Shown one piece after another: positions 51,842 through 64,000 of a DNA stretch of 64,000 nucleotides. Under the pieces are notes generated by a model. It was not told the DNA's origin. It worked only from the letters and a program-made list of their open reading frames with translations, and searched no databases. Origin of the DNA: Fasciola hepatica (taxonomy: Eukaryota > Platyhelminthes > Trematoda > Plagiorchiida > Fasciolidae). Location of the stretch: positions 62,001 to 126,000 of the forward strand of contig CANUEZ040000206.1 in the NCBI GenBank assembly GCA_948099385.1, in the 5' to 3' direction. Position 1 is the stretch's first letter. Each line of letters opens with the position of its first letter. A program made the translations under genes and the position numbers.

Positions 51842-54800
51842 TTTTGAACATAAAAGATCATCGGAGTGTTCAAGTATGAATGGGATTGGGCAGAGGAGTA
51901 CCACGTACGCATAGCTGATGAGCGGCAACAACCGCCAAACCGGTCGTGTGCTTCCAAACTAATTTCGTCCAAACACCTTCACATACTAATTACTATGAAT
52001 ATGAGATGGGCGCTTGCACATGCAAACTCGTTGTTCGTTGGGTTAGCAGTGTTCGAGACAAGAATAACTACGAGAATTCAGATTTCTCATTATTTTGTCG
52101 CCTCTTCAATCAAGATTATCCATTCACAATCGAGTAGATTCAAATTGGATCCTATTGAACATAAAAGATCATCGGAGTGTACAAGTAGGAATATGATTGG
52201 ACAGAGAAGTACCACGTACGCATAGCTGATGAGCGGCAACAACCGCCAAACCGGTCGTGTGCTTCCAAACTAATTTCGTCCAAACACCTTTACATACTAA
52301 TTACTATGAATATGAGATGGGCGCTTGCACATGCAAACTCGTTGTTCGTTGGGTTAACAGTGTTCGAGACGAGAATAACTACGAGAAATCACAGTTCTCA
52401 TTCATTTGTCGCCTCTTCAATCAAGATTATCCATTCACAATCGAGTAGATTCAAATTGGATCCTATTGAACATGAAAGAACATCGGAGTGTACAAGTATG
52501 AATAGGATTGGGCAGATGAGTACCACGTACGCATAGCTGATGAGCGGCAGCAACCGCCAAACCGGTCGTGCGCTTCCAAACTAATTTCGTCCAAACACCT
52601 TTACATACTAATTACTTTGAATATGAGATGGGCGCTTGCACATGCAAACTCGTTGTTCGTTGGGTTAGCAGTGTTCGAGACAAGAATAACTACGAGAAAT
52701 CACAGTTCTCATTCATTTGTCGCCTCTTCAATCAAGATTATCCATTCACACTCGAGTAGATTCAAATTGGATCCTAGTGAACATAAAAGATCATCGAAGT
52801 GTACAAGTATGAATAGGATTGGGCAGATGAGTACCACGTACGCATAGCTGATGAGCGGCAACAACCGCCAAACCGGTCGTGTGCTTCCAAACTAATTTCG
52901 TCCAAACACCTTTACATACTAATTACTATGAATATGAGATGGGCGCTTGCACATGCAAACTCGTTGTTCGTTGGGTTAGCAGTGTTCGAGACAAGAATAA
53001 CTACGAGAAATCACAGTTCTCATTCATTTGTCGCCTCTTCAATCAAGATTATCCATTCACACTCGAGTAGATTCAAATTGGATCCTATTGAACATAAAAG
53101 ATCATCGGAGTGTACAAGTATGAATAGGATTGGGCAGAGGATTACCATAAACGCATAGCTGATGAGCGGCAACAACCGCCAAACCGGTCGTGTGCTTCCA
53201 AACTAATTTCGTCCAAACACCTCTTAATGCTACTTACTATGACTACGATTTATGCGCCTGCACACGCAAACTCGTTGTTCGTTGGGTTAGCAGTGTTCGA
53301 GACAAGAATAACTACGAGAAATCACAGTTCTCATTCATTTGTCGCCTCTTCAATCAAGATTATCCATTCACACTCGAGTAGATTCAAATTGGATCCTAGT
53401 GAACATAAAAGATCATCGAAGTGTACAAGTATGAATAGGATTGGGCAGAGGAGTACCACGTACGCATAGCTGATGAGCGGCAACAACCGCCAAACCGGTC
53501 GTGTGCTTCCAAACTAATTTCGTCCAAACACCTTTACATACTAATTACTATGAATATGAGATGGGCGCTTGCACATGCAAACTCGTTGTTTGTTTTGTTA
53601 GCAGTGTTCGAGACAAGAATAACTACGAGAAATCACAGTTCTCATTCATTTGTCGCCTCTTCAATCAAGATTATCCATTCACACTCGAGTAGATTCAAAT
53701 TGGATCCTATTGAACATAAAAGATCATCGGAGTGTACAAGTATGAATAGGATTGGGCAGAGGATTACCATAAACGCATAGCTGATGAGCGGCAACAACCG
53801 CCAAACCGGTCGTGTGCTTCCAAACTAATTTCGTCCAAACACATTTACATACTAATTACTATGAATATGAGATGGGCGCTTGCACATGCAAACTCGTTGT
53901 TCGTTGGGTTAGCAGTGTTCGAGACAAGAATAACTACGAGAAATCACAGTTCTCATTCATTTGTCGCCTCTTCAATCAAGATTATCCATTCACACTCGAG
54001 TAGATTCAAATTGGATCCTATTGAACATGAAAGATCATCGGAGTGTACAAGTATGAATAGGATTGGGCAAAGGAGTACCACGTACGCATAGCTGATGAGC
54101 GGCAGCAACCGCCAAACCGGTCGTGCGCTTCCAAACTAATTTCGTCCAAACACCTTTACATACTAATTACTATGAATATGAGATGGGCGCTTGCACATGC
54201 AAACTCGTTGTTCGTTGGGTTAGCAGTGTTCGAGACAAGAATAACTACGAGAAATCACCGTTCTCATTCATTTGTCGCCTCTTCAATCAAGATTATCCAT
54301 TCACACTCGAGCAGATTCAAATTGGATCCTTTTGAACATGAAAGATCATCGGAGTGTACAAGTATGAATAGGATTGGGCAGAGGAGTACCACGTACGCAT
54401 AGCTGATGAGCGGCAACAACCGCCAAACCGGTCGTGTGCTTCCAAACTAATTTCGTCCAAACACCTTTACATACTAATTACTATGAATATGAGATGGGCG
54501 CTTGCACATGCAAACTCGTTGTTCGTTGGGTTAGCAGTGTTCGAGACAAGAAAATTTACGAGAATTCAGAGTTCTCATTAATTTGTCGCCTCTTCAATCA
54601 AGATTATCCATTCACACTCGAGTAGATTCAAATTGGATCCTAGTGAGCATAAAAGATCATCGGAGTGTACAAGTAGGAATAGGATTGGGCAGAGGAGTAC
54701 CACGTACGCATAGCTGATGAGCGGCAACAACCGCCAAACCGGTCGTGTGCTTCCAAACTAATTTCGTCCAAACACCTTTACATACTAATTACTATGAATA

Positions 54801-57800
54801 TGAGATGGGCGCTTGCACATGCAAACTCGTTGTTCGTTGGGTTAGCAGTGTTCGAGACAAGAATAACTACGAGAAATCACAGTTCTCATTCATTTGTCGC
54901 CTCTTCAATCAAGATTATCCATTCACACTCGAGTAGATTCAAATTGGATCCTATTGAACATGAAAGATCATCGGAGTGTACAAGTATGAATAGGATTGGG
55001 CAGAGGAGTACCACGTACGCATAGCTGATGAGCGGCAACAACCGCCAAACCGGTCGTGTGCTTCAAAACTAATTTCGTCCGAACACCTTTACATACTAAT
55101 TACTATGAATATGAGATGGGCGCTTGCACATGCAAACTCGTTGTTCGTTGGGTTAGCAGTGTTCGAGACAAGAATAACTACGAGAAATCACAGTTCTCAT
55201 TCATTTGTCGCCTCTTCAATCAAGATTATCCATTCACACTCGAGTAGATTCAAATTGGATCCTATTGAACAAAAAAGATCATCGGAGTGTACAAGTATGA
55301 ATAGGATTGGGCAGAGGAGTACCGCGTACGCATAGCTGATGAGCGGCAACAACCGCCAAACTGGTCGTGTGCTTCCAAACTAATTTCGTCCAAACACCTC
55401 TTAATGCTACTTACTATGACTACGATTTATGCGCCTGCACACGCAAACTCGTTGTTCGTTGGGTTAGCAGTGTTCGAGACAAGAATAACTACGAGAAATC
55501 ACAGTTCTCATTCATTTGTCGCCTCTTCAATCAAGATTATCCATTCACACTCGAGTAGATTCAAATTGGATCCTATTGAACTTGAAAGATCATCGGAGTG
55601 TACAAGTATGAATAGAATTGGGCAGAGGAGTACCATGTACGCATAGCTGATGAGCGGCAACAACCGCCAAACCAGTCGTGTGCTTCCAAACAAATTTCGT
55701 CCAAACACCTTTACATACTAATTACTATGAATATGAGATGGGCGCTTGCACATGCAAACTCGTTGTTCGTTGGGTTAGCAGTGTTCGAGACAAGAATAAC
55801 TACGAGAAATCACAGTTCTCATTCATTTGTCGCCTCTTCAATCAAGATTATCCATTCACACTCGAGTAGATTCAAATTGGATCCTATTGAACATAAAAGA
55901 TCATCGGAGTGTACAAGTATGAAAAGGATTGGGCAGAGGAGTACCACGTTCGCATAGCTGATGAGCGGCAACAACCGCCAAACCGGTCGTGTGCTTCCAA
56001 ACCAATTTCGTCCAAACACCTTTACATACTAATTACTATGTATATGAGATGGGCGCTTGCACATGCAAACTCGTTGTTTGTTGGGTTAGCAGTGTTCGAG
56101 ACAAGAATAACTACGAGAAATCACAGTTCTCATTCATTTGTCGCCTCTTCAATCAAGATTATCCATTCACATTCGAGTAGATTCAAATTGGATCCTATTG
56201 AACTTGAAAGATCATCGGAGTGTACAAGTATGTATAGGATTGGGCAGATGAGTACCACGTACGCATAGCTGATGAGCGGCAACAACCGCCAAACCGGTCG
56301 TGTGCTTCCAAACAAATTTCGTCCAAACACCTTTACATACTAATTACTATGACGATGAGATGGGCGCTTGCACATGCAAACTCGTTGTTTGTTTTGTTAG
56401 CAGTGTTCGAGACAAGAATAACTACGAGAAATCACAGTTCTCATTCATTTGTCGCCTCTTCAATCAAGATTATCCATTCACACTCGAGTAGATTCAAATT
56501 GGATCCTATTGAACAATGAAGATCATCGGAATGTACAAGTATGAATAGGATTGGGCAGAGGAGTACCACGAACGCATAGCTGATGAGCGGCAACAACCGC
56601 CAAACCGGTCGTGTGCTTCCAAACTAATTTCGTCCAAACACCTTTACATACTAATTACTATGAATATGAGATGGGCGCTTGCACATGCAAACTCGTTGTT
56701 TGTTGGGTTAGCAGTGTTCGAGACAAGAATAACTACGAGAAATCTCAGTTCTCATTCATTTGTCGCCTCTTCAATCAAGATTATCCATTCACACTCGAGA
56801 TGCTTCAAATTGGATCCTATTGAACATAAAAGATCATCGGAGTGTACAAGTAGGAATAGGATTGGCCATAGGAGTACCACGTACGCATAGCTGATGAGCG
56901 GCAACAACCGCCAAACCGGTCGTGTGCTTCCAAACTAATTTCGTCCAAACACCTTTACATACTAATTACTATGAATATGAGATGGGCGCTTGCACATGCA
57001 AACTCGTTGTTCGTTGGGTTAGCAGTGTTCGAGACAAGAATAACTACGAGAAATCACAGTTCTCATTCATTTGTCGCCTCTTCAATCAAGATTATCCATT
57101 CACACTCGAGTATATTCGAATTGGATCCTATTGAACATGAAAGATCATCGGAGTGTACAAGTATGAATAGGATTGGGCAGAGGAGTACCACGTACGCATA
57201 GCTGATGAGCGGCAACAACCGCCAAACCGGTCGTGTGCTTCCAAACAAATTTCGTCCAAACACCTTTACATACTAATTACTATGAATATGAGATGGGCGC
57301 TTGCACATGCAAACTCGTTGGTCGTTGAGTTAGCAGTGTTCGAGACAAGAATAACTACGAGAAATCACAGTTCTCATTCATTTGTCGCCTCTTCAATCAA
57401 GATTATCGATTCATACACCGGAAAATTCAAATTGGATCCTATTGAACATGAAAGATCATCGGAGTTTGCAAGTATGAATAGGATTGGGCAGTGGAGTACC
57501 GAGTACGCATAGCTGATGAGCGGCAACAACCGCCAAACCGGTCGTGTGCTTCCAAACAAATTTCGTCCAAACACCTTCACATACTAATTACTATGAATAT
57601 GAGATGGGCGCTTGCACATGCAAACTCGTTGTTCGTTGGGTTAGCAGTGTTCGAGACAAGAATAACTACGTGAAATCACAGTTCTCATTCATTTGTCGCC
57701 TCTTCAATCAAGATTATCCATTCACACTCGAGTAGATTCAAATTGGATCCTATTGAACATGAAAGATCATCGGAGTGTACAAGAATGAATAGGATTGGAC

Positions 57801-57817
57801 AGAGGAGTACCAAGTAC

Positions 57818-57860
57818 GCATAGCTGATGAGCGGCAACAACCGCGAAACCGGTCGTGTGC
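57818..57860 (+). ncRNA. Hammerhead ribozyme candidate with intact G12, neighbour restores C1.1
   Basis: GCATA (57,818-57,822), CTGATGA (57,824-57,830), GCGG/CCGC stem II, G12 at 57,845, the ACCGGT palindrome, C17 at 57,854 and TGTGC (57,856-57,860). It lies outside the decamer containing the other G12 copies and has different flanking variants, so it is probably a separate G12 lineage. The next monomer, exactly 311 bp downstream, has C instead of G just after its cleavage site. In a dimeric hammerhead that base would pair with this copy's G2.1. Confidence 0.72.
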
Positions 57861-58128
57861 TTCCAAACTAATTTCGTCCAAACAGCTTTACATACTAATT
57901 ACTATGAATATGAGATGGGCGCTTGCACATGCAAACTCGTTGTTCGTTGGGTTAGCAGTGTTCGAGACAAGAATAACTACGAGCAATCACAGTTCTCATT
58001 CATTTGTCGCCTCTTCAATCAAGATTATCCATTCACACTCGAGTAGATTCAAATTGGATCCTATTGAACATGAAAGATCATCGGAGTGTACAAGTATGAA
58101 TAGGATTGGGCAGTGGAGTACCACGTAC

Positions 58129-58171
58129 GCATAGCTGATGAGCGGCAACAACCGCCAAACCGGTCCTGTGC
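58129..58171 (+). ncRNA. Hammerhead-like motif with restored C1.1 (C12 form)
   Basis: GCATAG (58,129-58,134) can pair over six positions with CTGTGC (58,166-58,171), because the base after C17 (58,165) is C rather than the usual G. This removes the G.G mismatch seen in nearly every other copy. The copy retains C at the G12 position (58,156). It is the only copy I noticed with this change, and it sits one monomer after the G12-containing copy at 57,818-57,860. Confidence 0.65.
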
Positions 58172-60615
58172 CTCCAAACAAATTTCGTCCAAACACCTTT
58201 ACATACTAATTACTATGAATATGAGATGGGCGCTTGCACATGCAAACTCGTTGTTCGTTGGGTTAGCAGTGTTCGAGACAAGAATAACTACGAGAAATCA
58301 CAGTTCTCATTCATTTGTCGCCTCTTCAATCAAGATTATCCATTCACACTCGAGTAGATTCAAATTGGATCCTAGTGAACATAAAAGATAACCGGAGTGT
58401 ACAAGTATGAATAGGATTGGGCAGATGAGTACCACGTATGCATAGCTGATGAGCGGCAACAACCGCCAAACCGGTCGTGTGCTTCCAAACTAATTACGTC
58501 CAAGCACCTTACCATACTAACTACTATGAATATGAGATGGGCGCTTGCACATGCAAACTCGTTGTTCGTTGGGTTAGCAGTGTTCGAGACAAGAATAACT
58601 ACGAGAAATCACAGTTCTCATTCATTTGTCGCCTCTTCAATCAAGATTATCCATTCACACTCGAGTATATTCGAATTGGATCCTATTGAACATGAAAGAT
58701 CATCGGAGTGTACAAGTGTGAATAGGATTGGGCAGAGGAGTACCACGTACGCATAGCTGATGAGCGGCAACAACCGCCAAACCGGTCGTGTGCTTCCAAA
58801 CAAATTTCGTCCAAACACCTTTACATACTAATTACTATGAATATGAGATGGGCGCTTGCACATGCAAACTCGTTGTTTGTTTTGTTAGCAGTGTTCGAGA
58901 CAAGAATAACTACGAGAAATCACAGTTCTCATTCATTTGTCGCCTCTTCAATCAAGATTATCCATTCACACTCGGGTAGTTTCAAATTGGATTGTATTGA
59001 TCATAAAAGATCATCGGAGTGTACAAGTATGAATAGGATTGGCCATAGGAGTACCACGTACGCATAGCTGATGAGCGGCAACAACCGCCAAACCGGTCGT
59101 GTGCTTCCAAACAAATTTCGTCCAAACACCTTTACATACTAATTACTATGAATATGAGATGGGCGCTTGCACATGCAAACTCGTTGGTCGTTGAGTTAGC
59201 AGTGTTCGAGACAAGAATAACTACGAGAAATCACAGTTCTCATTCATTTGTCGCCTCTTCAATCAAGATTATCCATTCACACTCGAGTAGATTCAAATTG
59301 GATCCTAGTGAACATAAAAGATCATCGGAGTGTACAAGTATGAATAGGATTGGGCAGAGGAGTACCACGTACGCATAGCTGATGAGCGGCAACAACCGCC
59401 AAACCGGTCGTGTGCTTCCAAACTAATTTCGTCCAAACACCTTTACATACTAATTACTATGATTGTGAGCGGGACGCTTGCACATGCAAACTCGTTGTTC
59501 GTTGGGTTAGCAGTGTTCGAGACAAGAATAACTACGAGAAATCACAGTTCTCATTCATTTGTCGCCTCTTCAATCAAGATTATCCATTCACACTCGAGTA
59601 TATTCGAATTGGATCCTATTGAACATGAAAGATCATCGGAGTGTACAAGTATGAATAGGATTGGGCAGAGGAGTACCACGTACGCATAGCTGATGAGCGG
59701 CAACAACCGCCAAACCGGTCGTGTGCTTCCAAACTAATTTCGTCCAAACACCTTTACATACTAATTACTATGAATATGAGATGGGCGCTTGCACATGCAA
59801 ACTCGTTGTTTGTTGGGTTAGCAGTGTTCGAGACAAGAATAACTACGTGAAATCACAGTTCTCATTCATTTGTCGCCTCTTCAATCAAGATTATCCATTC
59901 ACACTCGAGTAGATTCAAATTGGATTGTATTGAACATGAAAGATCATCGGAGTGTACAAGAATGAATAGGATTGGACAGAGGAGTACCACGTACGCATAG
60001 CTGATGAGCGGCAACAACCGCCAAACCGGTCGTGTGCTTCCAAACTAATTTCGTCCAAACACCTTTACATACTAATTACTATGAATATGAGATGGGCGCT
60101 TGCACATGCAAACTCGTTGTTCGTTGGGTTAGCAGTGTTCGAGACAAGAATAACTACGAGAAATCACAGTTCTCATTCATTTGTCGCCTCTTCAATCAAG
60201 ATTATCCATTCACACTCGAGTAGATTCAAATTGGATCCTATTGAACATAAAAGATCATCGGAGTGTACAAGTATGAATAGGATTGGGCAGATGAGTACCA
60301 CGTACGCATAGCTGATGTGCGGCAACAAACGCCAAACCGGTCGTGTGCTTCCAAACTAATTGCGTACAAGCACCTCTAAATGTACTTTCTATGAATACGA
60401 GTTATGCGCTTGCACATGCAAACTCGTTGTTCGTTGGGTTAGCAGTGTTCGAGACAAGAATAACTACGAGAAATCACAGTTCTCATTCATTTGTCGCCTC
60501 TTCAATCAAGATTATCCATTCACACTCGAGTAGATTCAAATTGGATCCTAGTGAACATAAAAGATCATCGGAGTGTACAAGTATGCATAGGATTGGGCAG
60601 ATGAGTACCACGTAC

Positions 60616-60658
60616 GCATAGCTGATGATCGGCGACAACCGCGAAACCGGTCGTGTGC
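60616..60658 (+). ncRNA. Hammerhead-like motif with G12 and altered stem II base pair
   Basis: G12 is present at 60,643. The first stem II pair (10.1/11.1) is changed to U.C because the core reads CTGATGA followed by T at 60,629, and the loop reads CGACAA. CGG/CCG still pair above it. The 10.1-11.1 pair is normally G-C and its loss usually harms hammerhead activity, so this copy is likely compromised despite G12. Confidence 0.6.
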
Positions 60659-61859
60659 TTCCAAACTAATTTCGTCCAAACACCTTTACATACTAATTAC
60701 TATGAATATGAGATGGGCGCTTGCACATGCAAACTCGTTGTTCGTTGGGTTAGCAGTGTTCGAGACAAGAATAACTACGCGAAATCTCAGTTCTCATTCA
60801 TTTGTCGCCTCTTCAATCAAGATTATCCATTCGCACTCGAGTAGATTCAAATTGGATCCTATTGAACATAAAAGATCATCGGAGTGTACAAGTATGAATA
60901 GGATTGGGCAGAGGAGTACCACGTACGCATAGCTGATGAGCGGCAACAACCGCCAAACCGGTCGTGTGCTTCCAAACAAATTTCGTCCAAACACCTTTAC
61001 ATACTAATTACTATGAATATGAGATGGGCGCTTGCACATGCAAACTCGTTGTTCGTTGGGTTAGCAGTGACCCAGACACGAATAACTACGAGAAATCACA
61101 GTTCTCATTCATTTGTCGCCTCTTCAATCAAGATTATCCATTCACACTCGAGTAGATTCAAATTGGATCCTATTGAACATAAAAGATAACCGGAGTGTAC
61201 AAGTATGAATAGGATTGGGCAGAGGAGTACCACGTACGCATAGCTGATGAGCGGCAACAACCGCCAAACCGGTCGTGTGCTTCCAAACTAATTTCGTCCA
61301 AACACCTTTACATACTAATTACTATGAATATGAGATGGGCGCTTGCACATGCAAACTCGTTGTTCGTTGGGTTAGCAGTGTTCGAGACAAGAATAACTAC
61401 GAGAAATCACAGTTCTCATTCATTTGTCGCCTCTTCAATCAAGATTATCCATTCACACTCGAGTAGATTCAAATTGGATCCTATTGAACATGAAAGATCA
61501 TCGGAGTGTACAAGTATGAATAGGATTGGGCAGATGAGTACCACGTACGCATAGCTGATGTGCGGCAACAACCGCCAAACCGGTCGTGTGCTTCCAAACT
61601 AATTTCGTCCAAACACCTTTACATACTAATTACTATGAATATGAGATGGGCGCTTGCACATGCAAACTCGTTGTTCGTTGGGTTAGCAGTGTTCGAGACA
61701 AGAATAACTACGAGAAATCGCAGTTCTCATTCATTTGTCGCCTCTTCAATCAAGATTATCCATTCACAATCGAGTAGATTCAAATTGGATCCTATTGAAC
61801 ATGAAAGATCATCGGAGTGTACAAGTATGAATAGGATTGGGCAGATGAGTACCACGTAC

Positions 61860-61902
61860 GCATAGCTGATGATCGGCGACAACCGCGAAACCGGTCGTGT
61901 GC
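61860..61902 (+). ncRNA. Hammerhead-like motif with G12 and altered stem II (second copy)
   Basis: Same variant as the copy about 1,244 bp upstream: G12 at 61,887, T in place of G at 10.1 and a CGACAA loop. The two copies sit four monomers apart. A second rare variant (CTGATGT, changed at A9) also recurs four monomers apart, near 60,312 and 61,555, pointing to shared ancestry by local exchange. Confidence 0.6.
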
Positions 61903-64000
61903 TTCCAAACTAATTTCGTCCAAACACCTTTACATACTAATTACTATGAATATGAGATGAGCGCTTGCACATGCAAACTCGTTGTTCGTTGGGTTAGCAG
62001 TGTTCGAGACAAGAATAACTACGAGAAATCACAGTTCTCATTCATTTGTCGCCTCTTCAATCAAGATTATCCATTCACACTCGAGTAGTTTCAAATTGAA
62101 CCATATTGAACGTAATATATAAACAGAGTGTATAAGTATGAAAAGGATTGGGCAGAGGAGTACCAAGTACGCATAGCTGATGAGCGGCAACAACCGCCAA
62201 ATCCGGTCGGGTGCTTCCAAACTAATTTCGTCAAAACACCTTTACATACTAAATACCATGATTGTGAGAAGGGCGCTTGCACATGCAAACTCGTTGTTCG
62301 TTGGGTTATCAGTGTTCGAGACAAGAATAACTACGAGAAATCACAGTTCTCATTCATTTGTCGCCTCTTCAATCAAGATTATCCATTCACACTCGAGTAG
62401 ATTCAAATTGGATCCTATTGAACATGAAAGATCATCGGAGTGTACAAGTATGAATAGGATTGGGCAGAGGAGTACCACGTACGCATAGCTGATGAGCGGC
62501 AACAACCGCCAAACCGGTCGTGTGCTTCCAAACTAATTTCGTCCAAACACCTTTACATACTAATTACTATGAATATGAGATGGGCGCTTGCACATGCAAA
62601 CTCGTTGTTCGTTGGGTTAGCAGTGTTCGAGACAAGAATAACTACGAGAAATCACAGTTCTCATTCATTTGTCGCCTCTTCAATCAAGATTATCCATTCA
62701 CAATCGAGCAGATTCAAATTGGATCCTAGTGAACATGAAAGATCATCGGAGTGTACAAGTATGAATAGGATTGGGCAGAGGAGTACCACGTACGCATAGC
62801 TGATGAGCGGCAACAACCGCCAAACCGGTAGTGTGCTTCCAAAGTAATTTCGTCCAAACACCTTTACATTCTTATTACTATGAATATGAGATGGGCGCTT
62901 GCACATGCAAGCTCGTTGTTCGTTGGGTTAGCAGTGTTCGAGACAAGAATAACTACGAGAAATCACAGTTCTCATTCATTTGTCGCCTCTTCAATCAAGA
63001 TTATCCATTCACACTCGAGTAGATTCAAATTGGATCCTATTGAACATGAAAGATCATCGGAGTGTACAAGTATGAATAGGATTGGGCAGAGGAGTACCAC
63101 GTACGCATAGCTGATGAGCGGCAACAACCGCCAAACCGGTCGTGTGCTTCCAAACTAATTTCGTTCAAACACCTTTACATACTAATTACTATGAATATGA
63201 GATGGGCGCTTGCACATGCAAACTCGTTGTTTGTTTTGTTAGCAGTGTTCGAGACAAGAATAACTACGAGAAATCACAGTTCTCATTCATTTGTCGCCTC
63301 TTCAATCAAGATTATCCATTCACACTCGAGTAGATTCAAATTGGATCCTAGTGAACATAAAAGATCATCGGAGTGTACAAGTATGAATAGGATTGGGCAG
63401 AGGAGTACCACGTACGCATAGCTGATGAGCGGCAACAACCGCCAAACCGGTCGTGTGCTTCCAAACTAATTTCGTCCAAACACCTTTACATACTAATTAC
63501 TATGAATATGAGATGGGCGCTTGCACATGCAAACTCGTTGTTCGTTGGGTTATCAGTGTTCGAGACAAGAATAACTACGAGAAATCACAGTTCTCATTCA
63601 TTTGTCGCCTCTTCAATCAAGATTATCCATTCACACTCGAGTAGTTTCAAATTGGATCATATTGAACGTAATATAAATTCGGACTGTACAAGTATGAATA
63701 GGATTGGGCAGAAAAGTACCACGTACGCATAGCTGATGAGCGGCAACAACCGCCAAACCGGTCGTGTGCTTCCAAACTAATTTCGTCAAAACACCTTTAC
63801 ATACTAATTACTATGATTATGAGATGGACGCTCGCACATGCAAACTCGTTGTTCGTTGGGTTAGCAGTGTTCGAGACAAGAATAACTACGAGAAATCACA
63901 GTTCTCATTCATTTGTCGCCTCTTCAATCAAGATTATCCATTCACACTCGAGTAGATTCAAATTGGATCCTATTGAACATGAAAGATCATCGGAGTGTAC

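Larger units (their letters stand above)
19166..64000. repeat. Satellite array, family B, 311-bp monomers
   Basis: About 144 head-to-tail monomers related to family A run to the end of the window, so the array continues beyond it. The anchor moves from 19,063 to 63,849 in 144 steps averaging 311 bp. Diagnostic family B features are GTTCGAGACAAG, AATCACAGTTCTC, GCCTCTTCAATCAAG, CACACTCGAGTAG, TTGGATCCTATTG and ATGAATAGGATTGGGCAG. The segment after the hammerhead-like motif is the most variable part and defines subtypes: the common CTAATTTCGTCC / TATGAATATGAGATGGGC form, a CTCTAAATGCTACTTAC / TACGATTTATGCGCC form, a CAATTTCTTTGAAAC form, a CCCAATAAAATTTGTCC form, a TTGAAAACAAATTTCG form and a GCGAAAAAACACC form. 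The first 12 kb after the junction is the most heterogeneous. Short open frames on both strands repeat with the monomer and are not supported as genes. Confidence 0.99.

Noticed and set aside
1..64000. Many recurrent short open reading frames (about 60-119 codons) on both strands
   Set aside because: They recur with the satellite period. Monomer lengths of 311 and 317 are not multiples of 3, so frames cannot continue. They begin mostly at non-ATG codons, lack regulatory context, resemble no family I recognise, and overlap each other on both strands.
1..64000. CRISPR-like regularly spaced repeats
   Set aside because: The segments between conserved blocks are homologous to each other, not unique spacers. 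The period is about 311-317 bp and there are no cas genes.

Overview
The whole 64 kb window is tandem satellite DNA. I see no protein-coding gene, tRNA, rRNA, transposase, reverse transcriptase or unique flanking sequence on either strand. The organism is a eukaryote, and the window looks like the interior of a heterochromatic or centromere-like array. The lineage cannot be fixed from the sequence. Satellites carrying hammerhead ribozymes are known from salamanders, schistosomes, cave crickets and, as small retrozyme-like repeats, from other metazoans and plants. That makes an animal plausible but not proven.

Layout. Positions 1 to about 19,165 hold about 60 head-to-tail copies of a very homogeneous 317-bp monomer (family A). 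Between about 19,150 and 19,179 one monomer changes in register from A to a related 311-bp monomer (family B). Family B then runs to the window end in about 144 copies. B is more heterogeneous, with several spacer subtypes, and is organised into local higher-order repeats (HORs): a pentamer (21.1-24.3 kb), penta/hexamers (25.2-30.2 kb), a tetramer (36.1-40.7 kb), a decamer with an internal dimer rhythm (42.9-49.1 kb) and a trimer (49.9-51.8 kb). Some units are identical over 1.0-1.7 kb, which indicates recent amplification. Short family-A patches lie inside B near 19.9-20.1, 22.05-22.26, 23.61-23.82 and 61.07 kb.

The most interesting feature is a 43-nt segment present in essentially every monomer of both families, always on the + strand. 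It has the architecture of a minimal type I hammerhead ribozyme: a CTGATGA core, a GCGG/CCGC stem II, an AA plus A15.1...U16.1 frame, a GGTC cleavage triplet, and complementary GCATA/TGTGC arms for stem I. Stem III is the palindrome ACCGGT. It is too short to fold alone but suits the dimeric (double) hammerhead known from other satellite ribozymes. Almost all copies carry C instead of the catalytic G12 and a G.G mismatch at 1.1/2.1, so most are probably weak or dead. A few copies restore G12 (43.8, 46.9, 57.8, 60.6 and 61.9 kb) and one restores C1.1 (58.1 kb). The 57.8 and 58.1 kb copies are adjacent, and together they could supply a complete core in a dimer. I propose that this satellite descends from, or still behaves as, a hammerhead/retrozyme-type repeat whose transcripts could be cut to about 311/317-nt units. 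Activity is untested and all alignments were done by eye.
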